This document shows positions 46,151-55,718 of a stretch of DNA of 64,000 nucleotides, piece after piece (the stretch's first letter is position 1; every line of letters starts with the position of its first letter). The position numbers and the translations under genes are program-made. Origin of the DNA: Arthrobacter sp. ISL-28. GTDB lineage: Bacteria; Actinomycetota; Actinomycetes; Actinomycetales; Micrococcaceae. The notes beneath the pieces were generated by a model that was not told the origin of the DNA, made no database searches, and was given only the letters and a program-made list of their open reading frames with translations. The DNA lies in assembly GCF_018613875.1 (NCBI RefSeq), contig NZ_JAGGPJ010000005.1:124001-188000 (forward strand), read 5' to 3'.

Positions 46151-46945
46151 ATGGCCGCTAGCGCAGCAGCCGGCATCGCCGGTGAGATCGACAGGAAGAG
46201 CGGCACCCCCATCTACGTCCAGCTGCGGGAAATTCTGCGGACGTACATTGCCACGTCCTGTCCGCCAGGCTCCGGCCTTCCGTCGGAGCGTGAACTGGCG
46301 GAACGCTTCGGCCTGGCGCGGATGACTGTTCGCCAGGCGATCGATGCCCTGGTGGGGGAGGAAGTCATCGAGCGGGTCGTAGGGTTAGGCACGTTCGTCC
46401 GCAAACCGAAGCTTGACCTTCAGGTCAAGCTCACGTCGTACAGCGAGGAAATGCAGCGGCGTGGCATGGTGCCTGCCGCCAAGGTTCTCAGCTTCGAGCA
46501 GATCGCTGCCAGTGCCTTTCTGGCGCGGGAACTCCAGCTGGAGGAGGGAACGCCCCTGGTCCGCTTCCGGCGCCTTCTGCTGGCCGATAATGAGCCGATG
46601 AGCGTGGACGAGAATTTTATCCCTGCCCACCGCGTCCCTGGGCTGCTCGACGGCGAACCGCCGACCTCGCTGTACAACGTTTTGAGCGAACAGTTCGGGC
46701 TGGTGATGGAATGGGGCGAAGACATGATCGAGGCCACGGCGGCATCGCCCTCCACCGCGCGGCTGCTGAATGTCGAAATCGGATCGCCGTTGCTGAAGAT
46801 CCAGCGGCACGCGTTTGTTGCCCGCGCTATGGTGGACTATTCCGTGTCCTTCTACCGTGCCGACAGGTACAAGCTCTGGGTGCCGTTGCAGCGGCCTGGT
46901 GTGCGGCCCACCCGCAACTATGCCTCCGGCTACCGGAACAAATAG
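46151..46945 (+). CDS. GntR/UTRA-family regulator, DasR-like
   Basis: 264 residues, ATG with CCAGGAGCA upstream. N-terminal winged helix 'PIYVQLREILRTYIATSCPPGSGLPSERELAERFGLARMTVRQAIDALVGEEVIERVVGLGTFV' (about 20-82), then a UTRA effector domain ('LTSYSEEMQRRGMVPAAKVL', 'LVRFRRLLLADNEPMSVDENFIP', 'ALLNVEIGSPLLKIQRHAF', 'VDYSVSFYRADRYKLWVPLQRP'). The whole layout is that of DasR, which binds glucosamine-6-phosphate derivatives and represses PTS and chitin-use genes. The dre-like site upstream supports the assignment and autoregulation. Confidence 0.9.
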   Translation: MAASAAAGIAGEIDRKSGTPIYVQLREILRTYIATSCPPGSGLPSERELAERFGLARMTVRQAIDALVGEEVIERVVGLGTFVRKPKLDLQVKLTSYSEEMQRRGMVPAAKVLSFEQIAASAFLARELQLEEGTPLVRFRRLLLADNEPMSVDENFIPAHRVPGLLDGEPPTSLYNVLSEQFGLVMEWGEDMIEATAASPSTARLLNVEIGSPLLKIQRHAFVARAMVDYSVSFYRADRYKLWVPLQRPGVRPTRNYASGYRNK

Positions 46946-46975
46946 CCTGGGCCCTGTAGGCCAGGGCAGAGCAAT

Positions 46976-47013
46976 GCAGAAAGGCCCCGTCCAACCGGAC
47001 GGGGCCTTTCTGC
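46976..47013. terminator. Bidirectional terminator between the GntR gene and qcrB
   Basis: 17-bp perfect stem (GCAGAAAGGCCCCGTCC / GGACGGGGCCTTTCTGC) with a 4-nt loop, between convergent genes. Confidence 0.92.
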
Positions 47014-47037
47014 AGGTGCTAACCGCTGGGAGTGATC

Positions 47038-48708
47038 CTAGTGGCTGAGGGTCCTCTGGCCTGCGCCTGCTTCAACAGCCTCGTGGTGGCCATGGCTGGC
47101 CTCCAGCTCGGCCGGCGTCGCCGGGGCAACCCTGTCCTCGAAGAACCACTGGGAGAGCTTCGCGCGGCGCTTCTCCTTGCGCGTGACAATGCCGTGTTCG
47201 TTCGGCACAGCGGGCAGCGGAACCGGCGACTCGAAGCCGACCAGCCTGTACCGCTTGTATTCGTCGAGCGGAGCGTGGACCTCGATGAATTCACCGTGCG
47301 GTAGCCGAACAATGCGGCCGGTCTCACGTCCGTGGAGGGCGATTTCCCGGTCCTTGCGCTGCAGCGCCAGGGCCACCCGCTTGGTGACAACGAACGCAAT
47401 GATCGGGCCCAGGAAGAACAGTGCCCGCAGCCAGTACGTGACGTCGTTCAGCGCCACGTGGAAGTGGGTGGCGATGAGGTCGGAGCTTGCAGCCGCCCAC
47501 ATCACGCAATAGAACGTAAATCCTGCCATGCCAATAGCCGTCCGTGTAGGGGCGTTGCGCGGACGGTCGAGGACGTGGTGCTCGCGGTTGTCCTTGGTGA
47601 TCCAGCGCTCGATCCATGGGTACATGAACAGGACGGTGAAGACGAGGCCTGCCGGCACCAGGGCCGGGAGGAGTACGTTGAGGGTCAGGACATAGCCGAA
47701 GATGACGTACTCGAAGTGGAAGTCGCCAAGCACACCCGGCATGAGTCGGAGCGCACCGTCCACCCAGCCGATGTACCAGTCAGGCTGCGTGCCTGCGGAA
47801 ACCGGGGAGGGGTCGTACGGGCCATAGTTCCAGATCGGGTTGATGGTGAAGAACCCGGCCATCAGGGCAATCACACCGAAGACGATGAAGAAGAATCCAC
47901 CGGCCTTGGCTGCATAAACCGGGCCCAGCGGGTAGCCGACGACGTTGCCGTCGTTGCGGCCCGGGCCGGGGTACTGGGTGTGCTTGTGCACGACCACCAT
48001 GAAGAGGTGGAGGACGATCATGAGGAGGATCAGTGCCGGAACCAGCAGGATGTGGAGCGTGTACAGACGGCCGATGATCATCGTGCCGGGGAATTCCCCG
48101 CCGAAGAGGAAGAAGGAGGTGTACGTGCCGATGACCGGGATGGACTTGATAACACCGTCAATGATGCGCAGACCGTTACCGGACAGCAGGTCATCGGGAA
48201 GCGAGTATCCGGTGAAGCCGGCAGCCATGGCCAGGATCAGCAGGACGCCGCCCACCACCCAGTTGAGTTCACGGGGCTTGCGGAATGCGCCGGTGAAGAA
48301 CACGCGCAGCATGTGTACGGCGACGGATGCCACGAACAGCAGCGCTGCCCAGTGGTGGACCTGGCGCATGAAGAGACCGCCGCGGACATCGAAGGAAATG
48401 TCCAGCGACGAGCTGTAGGCAACTGACATCTCAACGTTCTTCAACGGGATGTAGGACCCGTTGTAGTGGGTCTCCGCCATGGACGGATCGAAGAAGAAGG
48501 TCAGGAAGGTGCCGGACAGCAGGAGGATGACGAAGGAGTACAGGGCCACTTCGCCGAACATGAAGGACCAGTGGTCCGGGAATACCTTGCGGCCGAACTC
48601 GCGGAGAATGCCTGAACCGCCGACGCGTTCGTCGACAAAATCAGTGATGCGTCCGACTTTGGTGTTGGCTGTGTAGGCGGGGGCTTCAGCTGTTGTTGCT
48701 GCGCTCAT
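47038..48708 (-). CDS. qcrB: Menaquinol-cytochrome c reductase cytochrome b subunit
   Basis: 556 residues from ATG 48708. Heme b ligands: 'MRQVHHWAALLFVASVAVHMLRVF' and 'LYTLHILLVPALILLMIVLHLFMVVVHKH'. The Qo-site PEWY equivalent appears as 'TQPDWYIGW'. A long C-terminal extension is typical for actinobacterial QcrB. It forms the quinol oxidation core of the bcc complex. Its start overlaps the end of qcrA by 23 bp. Order on the minus strand is ctaE-qcrC-qcrA-qcrB. Confidence 0.97.
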   Translation of the reverse strand: MSAATTAEAPAYTANTKVGRITDFVDERVGGSGILREFGRKVFPDHWSFMFGEVALYSFVILLLSGTFLTFFFDPSMAETHYNGSYIPLKNVEMSVAYSSSLDISFDVRGGLFMRQVHHWAALLFVASVAVHMLRVFFTGAFRKPRELNWVVGGVLLILAMAAGFTGYSLPDDLLSGNGLRIIDGVIKSIPVIGTYTSFFLFGGEFPGTMIIGRLYTLHILLVPALILLMIVLHLFMVVVHKHTQYPGPGRNDGNVVGYPLGPVYAAKAGGFFFIVFGVIALMAGFFTINPIWNYGPYDPSPVSAGTQPDWYIGWVDGALRLMPGVLGDFHFEYVIFGYVLTLNVLLPALVPAGLVFTVLFMYPWIERWITKDNREHHVLDRPRNAPTRTAIGMAGFTFYCVMWAAASSDLIATHFHVALNDVTYWLRALFFLGPIIAFVVTKRVALALQRKDREIALHGRETGRIVRLPHGEFIEVHAPLDEYKRYRLVGFESPVPLPAVPNEHGIVTRKEKRRAKLSQWFFEDRVAPATPAELEASHGHHEAVEAGAGQRTLSH

Positions 48709-49756
48709 GCATATCACGCTCCCAGTAACTTGGTCCTACAGGTTCTTTGAAGTCGCTCGTCGCGACCAGGTAGCCCTCATCGTCAACCGCAATGGGCAGC
48801 TGGGGGAGAGGACGGCTGGCGGGGCCAAAGATAACCTTGCATTCCTTGGTCAGGTCGAAGGTGGACTGGTGGCACGGGCACAGCAGGTGGTGCGTCTGCT
48901 GCTCGTAAAGAGCAACGGGGCAGCCGACGTGGGTGCAGATCTTCGAGTAGGCAACGATGCCGTTGTAACCCCAGTTTTCGCGGCCCGGCGACGGGTTGAG
49001 AGCAGCGGGGTCAAGACGCATGAGCAGGACGACGGCCTTGGCCTTTTCGTTCAGCTTGCCTTCGTGGAGATCGTTGAGGCCTTCCGGAATCACGTGGAAG
49101 GCGGATCCGATGGTAACGTCCGACGCCTTGATGGGTGTGCCGTCGGGGTCTCGGGCGAGGCGCTTGAGCTTCCCGTCCTGCGGCGCCCACATGGTGTGCG
49201 CCAGCTTGTTGTCTGGACGGGGACCAAGGTCTCCGAAGACAGCCAGTGCGGGCAGCGGCGCGAGTGCTACCGCGCCGAGCAGAGTGTTCCGGATGAGGGG
49301 GCGGCGCTTGATGCCCGTCTCCTCCACGATGTCGTCGACAATGCGAACGGCAGCCTGGCGGTCGTCTTCCAGCCGGATGGCGTGGCGTTCCTCGGATACT
49401 TCGTGGTCCGGCATCAGGGCCTTCGCCCAGTGGACGATGCCGGTGCCGATGCCGAGCATCGCAAACGCTGTTCCCACGCCCAGCAGGGCGTTCTGCAGCC
49501 TGATGGTAGCGATCGTGGAGTTATCGCCCAGGTCAATAGCGAAGTACGCCACCAGGAAGATCACGGTGCCAACGACCGACGTGCCGAACAGAATGGCTAC
49601 CTGCCGTTCTGCTCGCTTCGCGGCCTTCGGGTCCGTGTCAGCCAGGCGCAAACGGTGCGGGGGAATTCCAGGGTCCTGGAACTTCTCCACCTCATTCTGA
49701 CCAGCCGTAGCTACGGTGCCCGAGTGGTTCGGACTGCCGTCACTATGGTTGCCCAT
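48686..49756 (-). CDS. qcrA: Menaquinol-cytochrome c reductase Rieske iron-sulfur subunit
   Basis: 356 residues from ATG 49756. Three membrane helices in the N-terminal ~200 residues, as in other actinobacterial QcrA. The Rieske cluster motifs are 'CTHVGCPVALYE' and 'LLCPCHQSTFDL' (CTH/CPCH), followed by 'GPASRPLPQLPI'. It carries electrons from menaquinol at the Qo site to the cytochrome cc subunit. Part of the ctaE-qcrCAB operon. Confidence 0.97.
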   Translation of the reverse strand: MGNHSDGSPNHSGTVATAGQNEVEKFQDPGIPPHRLRLADTDPKAAKRAERQVAILFGTSVVGTVIFLVAYFAIDLGDNSTIATIRLQNALLGVGTAFAMLGIGTGIVHWAKALMPDHEVSEERHAIRLEDDRQAAVRIVDDIVEETGIKRRPLIRNTLLGAVALAPLPALAVFGDLGPRPDNKLAHTMWAPQDGKLKRLARDPDGTPIKASDVTIGSAFHVIPEGLNDLHEGKLNEKAKAVVLLMRLDPAALNPSPGRENWGYNGIVAYSKICTHVGCPVALYEQQTHHLLCPCHQSTFDLTKECKVIFGPASRPLPQLPIAVDDEGYLVATSDFKEPVGPSYWERDMHERSNNS

Positions 49757-49859
49757 GATTCGCCTCATCCTTCTCTCGTCTCGGCGTTGCCGAGTTAATG
49801 TTCAATTTCAAACCTGCTGAACGGTCAACAGGACGTTCTTTTGTTGTGACCTGCGCGTG

Positions 49860-50648
49860 CTAGGACGTGCGGGACGTCAGCCAGATGGTGAAGGCGATGA
49901 TGACGCCAAGGCCGGCAATCCAGACAAACAGGCCTTCAGATACCGGGCCGAGGGCGCCGAGGTCTGCGCCGCCGGGGGAGCCGGTGGCTTCGATCTGCTT
50001 GAGGAAGGTGACGATGTCCCGCTTGCCTTCGGGGGTGATGTTGGAGTCGCTGAAGACCGGCATGTTCTGCGGCCCGGTGACCATAGCTTCGTAGATGTGC
50101 TTGCCCGAAACGTCAGCCAGGGCAGGAGCGAACTTTCCGCGGGTCAGGGCTCCGCCGGCGGCCGCAGCGTTGTGGCACATGGCGCAGTTGGTCCGGAACA
50201 GTTCGCCACCCTTGGCTGCGTCGCCCTGCTCATCGAGGACGCCAGCCTCGGGGATGGCCGGGCCAGCGCCCAGAGATGCGACGTACGCGGCGAGCTGGTG
50301 GGTCTGCTGCTCGTTGAACTGGGCAGGCTTCTTGTACGCCTGGGGACCGTTCATCTGCATGGGCATGCGTCCCGTGCCGACCTGGAAGTCGACGGCGGCG
50401 GCGCCGACACCTACCAGGGACGGACCGTCGTGCGTTCCGCCGGCACCCATGCCGTGGCAGGTGGCGCAGTTGGCGGCGAAGAGCTTTTCGCCTTCCTCTG
50501 TGTCACTGGCACTGAACTGGGTGGTGCTGGCTTTCGCCTGGTTGACGGTGGTGGCAACGGCGTACAGCCCACCAGTGAGGAGGAGACCCATCAACAGCAG
50601 CGCAATGGCTGCCAGTGGGTGACGTCGCTTCTGCGAGAGTGCCTTCAC
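49860..50648 (-). CDS. qcrC: Menaquinol-cytochrome c reductase diheme cytochrome c subunit
   Basis: 262 residues. N-terminal membrane anchor ('PLAAIALLLMGLLLTGGLYAVAT'), two cytochrome c domains with heme motifs CATCH and CAMCH, axial Met in 'GRMPMQMNG' and 'PQNMPVFSD', and a C-terminal helix 'GLFVWIAGLGVIIAFTIWL'. The diheme subunit replaces soluble cytochrome c and feeds CuA in CtaC directly. GTG start at 50648. Confidence 0.97.
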   Translation of the reverse strand: MKALSQKRRHPLAAIALLLMGLLLTGGLYAVATTVNQAKASTTQFSASDTEEGEKLFAANCATCHGMGAGGTHDGPSLVGVGAAAVDFQVGTGRMPMQMNGPQAYKKPAQFNEQQTHQLAAYVASLGAGPAIPEAGVLDEQGDAAKGGELFRTNCAMCHNAAAAGGALTRGKFAPALADVSGKHIYEAMVTGPQNMPVFSDSNITPEGKRDIVTFLKQIEATGSPGGADLGALGPVSEGLFVWIAGLGVIIAFTIWLTSRTS

Positions 50649-50735
50649 GTGGTGGTTCCTTTATTCGATCGTGCGTGGGCTCCGGGAGCCGCTTCTTGAA
50701 AATCAGTCTCTTGGGGAAAAAGAGTGACGTCTGGG

Positions 50736-51374
50736 TTACATGAGGACATAGATGACCAGGAAGAGGCCGATCCAGACGACATCCACGAAGTGCCAGTAGT
50801 ACGAAGTGACAATCGCCGAAGTCGCTTCGAAGTGACCGAACTTCTTTGCGGCGAACGAGCGGCCCATGATGAGGAGGAACGCGATCAGGCCGCCGATGAC
50901 GTGGAGGCCGTGGAAGCCGGTGGTCATGTAGAAGGCAGAGCCGTAGGCATTCGACGAAAGCGTCACATGCTCGGAAACCAGCATGGCGTATTCGGTCGTC
51001 TGGCCAGCCACGAAGAAGGAACCCATCAGGAACGTCAGGGTGAACCACTCGTTCATGCCCCAGCGGGTGAACTGCAGCGGTCCGCCGCTGCGTCGCGGCT
51101 GGAGCCGTTCGGCGGCGAAGACGCCCATCTGGCAAGTGAAGGAACTGGCCACGAGGACGATCGTGTTAACGAGCGCAAAGGGGAAGTTGAGCTTGGCCGT
51201 CTCTTCAGCCCACATCTGTCCGGAAGTGGACCGGAGTGTGAAGTACATGGCAAAGAGGCCGGCGAAGAACATCAACTCGCTGGACAGCCAAACTACGGTT
51301 CCGACAGAAACCATATTGGGGCGGTTCAGCGTGGGGTGCGCCGGGGTACTGGGGGCATGGGTCGCAGATGTCAC
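50736..51374 (-). CDS. ctaE: Cytochrome c oxidase subunit III
   Basis: 212 residues from GTG 51374; a longer in-frame start at 51410 is less likely. Five membrane helices: '[22 protein letters not shown]', '[20 protein letters not shown]', '[20 protein letters not shown]', '[19 protein letters not shown]' and '[20 protein letters not shown]'. The family marks 'SE.MFF' and 'WHFVD.VW' are present. It binds the core oxidase and helps proton uptake. First gene of ctaE-qcrCAB, divergent from trpD. Confidence 0.96.
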   Translation of the reverse strand: MTSATHAPSTPAHPTLNRPNMVSVGTVVWLSSELMFFAGLFAMYFTLRSTSGQMWAEETAKLNFPFALVNTIVLVASSFTCQMGVFAAERLQPRRSGGPLQFTRWGMNEWFTLTFLMGSFFVAGQTTEYAMLVSEHVTLSSNAYGSAFYMTTGFHGLHVIGGLIAFLLIMGRSFAAKKFGHFEATSAIVTSYYWHFVDVVWIGLFLVIYVLM

Positions 51375-51522
51375 ATAGACATTATGTCGGTAAAACTCCG
51401 TCCTGCCCAACGCAAACCGCCTTTTGGGGGGACTTTTTCTACAAAGACGCGAAATCGCGCTGAAAAGTTCCGGGCAGGGTTCACATTGGTTTTTGGAAGC
51501 CGCACCTCGATAGCATCAGGAG

Positions 51523-52581
51523 GTGACTTCACAGGTATCGGCACAGGCGGCAGGTAATACTTGGCCGCGGCTCATCTCCGCACTGATAGACGGCAAGAAC
51601 CTGAATGCGGACAGCACTGCCTGGGCCATGGACGCCATCATGTCCGGCGAAGCCACGCCTGCCCAGATTGCCGGATTCCTCGTTTCGCTGCGGGCAAAGG
51701 GCGAGACGGTGGAGGAGATCGCCGGCCTCGTCGAAGCCATGGTTGCCCATGCGAACCCGATCACGATCTCTGGTGAAAAGCTCGATATCGTGGGTACGGG
51801 CGGTGACCAGCTGAACACAGTGAACATCTCCACTATGGCGGCGCTCGTCTGTGCCGGTGCGGGTGCCAAGGTCGTCAAACACGGCAACCGGGCCGCATCG
51901 TCGTCGTCGGGCTCGGCGGACGTTCTTGAAGCGCTCGGCGTCCGGCTGGACCTCCCGATCCCAGACGTGGCACGCAATGCTGAAGAGGCCGGAATCACCT
52001 TCTGCTTTGCCCAGGTGTTCCATCCGTCGTTCCGCCACACAGCTGTTCCCCGCCGGGAACTCGCCATACCCACAGCCTTCAATTTCCTCGGCCCGCTGAC
52101 CAATCCCGCCAAGGTCCAAGCCTCCGCCGTTGGAGTCGCCAATTCACGGATGGCACCGCTGGTGGCCGGCGTGCTAGCACGACGCGGCAGCCGCGGGCTT
52201 GTTTTCCGTGGCAGTGACGGCCTTGACGAACTGACCACCACCGGCCCGTCAACCGTCTGGGAAATCCGCGACGGCGCAGTTACCGAGCAGCTTTTTTCGC
52301 CGGCCGATCTCGGCATCCGTCAGGCGACGGTGGAGGAACTCCGCGGCGGAGACGCCCAGGCGAATGCCGCCGTCGTCCGCGAGGTTTTGGCAGGCACCGC
52401 GGGCCCGGCACGCGACGCCGTCCTGCTCAACGCCGCCGCCGGCCTTGTGGCCTACGATCTGGAGGCCGAGGGCGCCCTGACCGAACGTATGGGGCGGGCT
52501 CTTGCCCGCGCCGCTGAATCCATCGATTCGGGAGCGGCCGCCGCGGTCCTCGACAAGTGGGTCAGCCTGACGCATGCATAA
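51523..52581 (+). CDS. trpD: Anthranilate phosphoribosyltransferase
   Basis: 352 residues, GTG start with AGGAGGTGA overlapping it. Motifs: '[50 protein letters not shown]' (phosphoribosyl pyrophosphate site with KHGNRA.S...[10 protein letters not shown]) and '[30 protein letters not shown]'. It transfers a phosphoribosyl group to anthranilate in tryptophan synthesis. Other trp genes are not nearby, so it is a dispersed gene as in several Micrococcaceae. Confidence 0.97.
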   Translation: MTSQVSAQAAGNTWPRLISALIDGKNLNADSTAWAMDAIMSGEATPAQIAGFLVSLRAKGETVEEIAGLVEAMVAHANPITISGEKLDIVGTGGDQLNTVNISTMAALVCAGAGAKVVKHGNRAASSSSGSADVLEALGVRLDLPIPDVARNAEEAGITFCFAQVFHPSFRHTAVPRRELAIPTAFNFLGPLTNPAKVQASAVGVANSRMAPLVAGVLARRGSRGLVFRGSDGLDELTTTGPSTVWEIRDGAVTEQLFSPADLGIRQATVEELRGGDAQANAAVVREVLAGTAGPARDAVLLNAAAGLVAYDLEAEGALTERMGRALARAAESIDSGAAAAVLDKWVSLTHA

Positions 52582-52594
52582 GCGTTAACGCCCC

Positions 52595-52630
52595 AGCAAG
52601 GGGCCGGCACGATGGTGCCGGCCCCTTGCT
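52595..52630. terminator. Bidirectional terminator between trpD and the siderophore ATPase gene
   Basis: 16-bp perfect stem (AGCAAGGGGCCGGCAC / GTGCCGGCCCCTTGCT), 4-nt loop, between convergent genes. Confidence 0.9.
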
Positions 52631-52639
52631 TTGTGCTGT

Positions 52640-53449
52640 TTATGATGCAGCGTGCCCGAGGGGGATGACGTGCGGACGTCCATCTGTGGGTTCGCTGATC
52701 ACATGGGCGTCGAGCCCAAAGACGTCATGGAGGAGCTGCGGCGTGACGACCTCCGCCGGCGTTCCTTGCGCGACAATGCGGCCATCGTTCATGGCGACAA
52801 TGTGGTCCGAGTAGCGGGCGGCGAGCGAGATGTCGTGGAGAACCATCACGACTGTTCTTTTGTGCTGGCGGTTCAAACGGCGGACGAGTTCCAGGACATC
52901 CACCTGATGGGCGAGATCCAGATAGGTGGTGGGTTCATCGAGCAGGAGAATCCCGGTTTCCTGGGCCAGCGTCATCGAGATCCACGCCCGTTGCCGCTGG
53001 CCACCGGAGAGGTCCTCGAGCGGCGTGTCCGCAAACTCGGCGATATCCGTGGCCCGGAGCGCGTCCTCAACGACGGTCTGGTCTGCGGGGGAGTACTGCT
53101 GATACCACTTTTGCCGGGGGTGTCTGCCCCGGGACACGAGGTCTGCCACGGTCAGTCCGGAGGGTGCGATGGGCGTCTGCGGGAGGATGCTGATCCTGCC
53201 GGCAATGTGCCGGGTGGACTGCCTGCGCAGCGGGGTTCCGTCCAGGAAAACGTCGCCGGAACGGGGCGAGAGGAGCCGGCCGAGGCCGCGGAGCAGCGTG
53301 GACTTGCCGCAGCCGTTGGGACCGATAATTGAGGTCACTCCCGCAACGGGGACCGTCAGGGACAGGTCGCGGATGATGTCCCGGCCGTCATAGCCCAGGC
53401 TGAGGTTCTCCGCCCGCAGCCCTTCATTCCGTTCTTTTGTGATGTTCAA
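52640..53449 (-). CDS. Iron-siderophore ABC transporter ATPase (FepC/FecE type)
   Basis: 269 residues. Walker A GPNGCGKST ('SIIGPNGCGKSTLLRGL'), signature 'LSGGQRQRAWIS', Walker B 'ILLLDEPTTYLD', and the His switch 'VMVLHDISLAARYSD'. 'DLVSRGRHPRQ' and 'DEPTTYLDLAHQ' are typical for FepC/FecE/BtuD-like ATPases. It drives uptake through the two FecCD permeases encoded upstream; it overlaps the second by 4 bp (ATGA). Third gene of the minus-strand operon controlled from the iron box at 55662. Confidence 0.95.
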   Translation of the reverse strand: MNITKERNEGLRAENLSLGYDGRDIIRDLSLTVPVAGVTSIIGPNGCGKSTLLRGLGRLLSPRSGDVFLDGTPLRRQSTRHIAGRISILPQTPIAPSGLTVADLVSRGRHPRQKWYQQYSPADQTVVEDALRATDIAEFADTPLEDLSGGQRQRAWISMTLAQETGILLLDEPTTYLDLAHQVDVLELVRRLNRQHKRTVVMVLHDISLAARYSDHIVAMNDGRIVAQGTPAEVVTPQLLHDVFGLDAHVISEPTDGRPHVIPLGHAAS

Positions 53450-54531
53450 CTCAGCCTCCGCTGGTACTTCAGGATCAAGTGGATCAGGAACGGCGCACCC
53501 AGCACGGCGGTGGCGACGCCGACTGGTAGCGGCGCGCTGAGTGCGTTGGCCGAAATGGTGTCCGCCAACAGGACGAACACCGCGCCCACGAGCGCTGAAA
53601 CGCCTACCGGCGGAACGACGTTGGCGGTCAGGGACCGTGCGATCTGAGGGCTGGCCAAGGCGACGAAGACAACCGGACCGGCGGTCACGGTGGCGACCGA
53701 CGCCAGCAGCACTGCGATGCTCAGAACGGTCAGCCGTACAAGGCCGATGCGCGTTCCGAGGCCGACGGCGGTGTCGTCACCGAGGCTGGTCAGCAGCAAC
53801 CACCGGCCGCTGAAAACCGCAGCCGCGAGGAGTATTGCTGCGCTGACGGCCATGGGCTGGACCGTGGCCCAGTCCTTGGCGTTGAGCGAGCCTGTCATCC
53901 AGGTCAGGGCCTGGGCGGCGCTTGTGACGTCGCCGAGTGTCAGGATCCACGTGGTCAGGCTTGCCGCGAGGCCCGAAATCCCAAGTCCGGCCAGGACCAG
54001 CCGATAGCTGTCGAGACCCCGCCGGTAGGCGAGCAGGTAGACTGCCACGCCGGTGACGATGCCGGCGGTGAATGCCGCGACAGGCATGCCCACGGTGGCT
54101 GCGAGGCCGCTGAGCCCGGCGTGCCCTCCGCCAGCGATGACCAGGACTGCGACGGCGCCCAGTGATGCTCCCGCGGTCACGCCGAGCAGGTCCGGACTGG
54201 CCAGGGGGTTCCGGGCAACGGTCTGGGTGATGGCACCGGCCGCAGCCAGCGAGGCACCGACCACAACTGCGGCCACCATGCGCGGGGCCCGGAACTCGGT
54301 GACCGCGAGATGCGTCCGGGCGCTGGAGTCATCGCCAAAGAGTGCACGGAGAACATCCGGATAGGCCAAAGGGGTTCCGCCGAAAGCCACGTGCAAAGCC
54401 ATCGCCGCTATCAGCGCCGTTGCCAGGAGAAGGGCCACCACGACGAGCCGAAGATTGACACGGAGCGACACGGGACCCAAGCGCAGCGCCCGGATCGCTG
54501 CTGTCGGCTGGTTTCCGCTGCGGACGCTCAT
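53446..54531 (-). CDS. Iron-siderophore ABC transporter permease (FecCD family, FepG-like)
   Basis: 361 residues, about ten membrane helices. Marks: 'LRAPRMVAAVVVGASLAAAGAITQTVARNPLASPDLLGVTAGASLGAV' variant with FRAPR, 'GLVRLTVLSIAVLLASVATVTAGPVVFVALASPQIARSL' and 'LPVGVATAVLGAPFLIHLIL', the classic FecCD signature (RxPR, NPLA.P..LG, G.I.F..L..P...R, P.G......G.P.F..L). One half of the channel. Starts within the end of the other permease (ATGA overlap). Confidence 0.95.
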   Translation of the reverse strand: MSVRSGNQPTAAIRALRLGPVSLRVNLRLVVVALLLATALIAAMALHVAFGGTPLAYPDVLRALFGDDSSARTHLAVTEFRAPRMVAAVVVGASLAAAGAITQTVARNPLASPDLLGVTAGASLGAVAVLVIAGGGHAGLSGLAATVGMPVAAFTAGIVTGVAVYLLAYRRGLDSYRLVLAGLGISGLAASLTTWILTLGDVTSAAQALTWMTGSLNAKDWATVQPMAVSAAILLAAAVFSGRWLLLTSLGDDTAVGLGTRIGLVRLTVLSIAVLLASVATVTAGPVVFVALASPQIARSLTANVVPPVGVSALVGAVFVLLADTISANALSAPLPVGVATAVLGAPFLIHLILKYQRRLS

Positions 54532-55592
54532 AGTGTTGCCAGCCTGCGGCGTCGGGCCAGGTGAACGAAGAAGGGTGCACCGACGACGGCAAGGACCACG
54601 CCGACCGAGAGCTCGCCCGGGCGGGCTATGACCCGGCCCGCAGTGTCAGCCAGGAGAACGAGGGTCGCTCCCGTCACAGCGGATACGGGGATCAGTGAGC
54701 GGTAGTCCGGGCCCGTTAGGGTGCGGGCAATGTGCGGGACCAGCAGCCCGGCGAAGGCAATGGGTCCGGCCAGCGTGACGGCGGAACCGGCCAGGAGGGT
54801 GACGGCGGCGATTCCGGCGGCTCGGGCACGGAACACCGAAATCCCCAGCGAGACGGCGCTGTCTTCTCCCAAGGCCAGTGCGTTCAGGGGACGGATGTTG
54901 AGCGCGGCCAGCAGGACACCGGCACAAATAAAGGGCCAGATCACCGACAGTGCGTCGCTCTGCCCGGCCAACGAACCTACCTGCCAGAAGCGCAGTGTGT
55001 CCAGGGCCTGGTCGTTGAGCAGGACAATTCCGGCCACCAGGCCCGAGCATAGGGCTGTTACCGCTGCCCCTGCCAAGACCAGGGTCACCGGGGTGGAGCC
55101 GTGACGGGCGGCCGAGCCTATTGCGAAGACCAGGACGCTGGCGGCCAGGGCGCCGGTGAAAGCCAGGATCGCCTGCGTCAGGGCAGGCGCCTCACCGGCG
55201 AGCGCAGTAGCGCTGACTATGGCAAGCGCCGCGCCCTGATTGATACCAAGCAGTCCCGGATCAGCAACCGGATTTCGCGTGTGGCCTTGGACGAGTGTCC
55301 CCGCCAGCCCGAGGCAGACACCGGCGCACACTGCCAGGACAGTCCGCGGCCAGCGCAGCTCGCGGATGGTGACGTCCATGACCGTTGCGTCCGGGGTGAA
55401 TACCGCGTGCCAGACGTCCTGAATGGACGAGGGTTGCCCGCCGATACATATGCTCAGGACGGCCGCGGCCAGCATGGCCGCCACCGACGCCGCAAGCCAC
55501 TTCAGGGGCGCCCGGCCAGGGTGTCGTCCCCTCCGGGGTGTTTCCGTCCGCGCCGGCACTGCCGGAGCCTGGGTCGGATCCAGTGTCTTCAC
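54528..55592 (-). CDS. Iron-siderophore ABC transporter permease (FecCD family, FepD-like)
   Basis: 354 residues, ten predicted membrane helices. Motifs 'LRWPRTVLAVCAGVCLGLAGTLVQGHTRNPVADPGLLGINQGAALAIV' and 'LAGPIAFAGLLVPHIARTLTGPDYRSLIPVSAVTGATLVLLADTAGRVI' followed by 'ELSVGVVLAVVGAPFFVHL' mark it as FecCD. It is the first gene of the minus-strand uptake operon (permease, permease, ATPase), divergent from the binding-protein gene, with the iron box between. Confidence 0.95.
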   Translation of the reverse strand: MKTLDPTQAPAVPARTETPRRGRHPGRAPLKWLAASVAAMLAAAVLSICIGGQPSSIQDVWHAVFTPDATVMDVTIRELRWPRTVLAVCAGVCLGLAGTLVQGHTRNPVADPGLLGINQGAALAIVSATALAGEAPALTQAILAFTGALAASVLVFAIGSAARHGSTPVTLVLAGAAVTALCSGLVAGIVLLNDQALDTLRFWQVGSLAGQSDALSVIWPFICAGVLLAALNIRPLNALALGEDSAVSLGISVFRARAAGIAAVTLLAGSAVTLAGPIAFAGLLVPHIARTLTGPDYRSLIPVSAVTGATLVLLADTAGRVIARPGELSVGVVLAVVGAPFFVHLARRRRLATL

Positions 55593-55661
55593 GTGGTCCT
55601 TCTATTACGTCAGTAGATTGTGATCTATTTCCCAAAATCCTGCTACAGTCTACGGCAGACA

Positions 55662-55680
55662 CAGGTAAGCCTTGCCTAAT
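55662..55680. promoter_or_regulatory. DtxR/IdeR-type iron box
   Basis: CAGGTAAGCCTTGCCTAAT, a 19-bp imperfect palindrome close to the DtxR/IdeR consensus TTAGGTTAGSCTAACCTAA. It lies between the divergent permease operon and the binding-protein gene, 39 bp before the latter, and probably represses both when iron is plentiful. Confidence 0.8.
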
Positions 55681-55718
55681 AAGTCGATTTCCCCGTCACA
55701 TCGTTTGAAAGCGACCCA

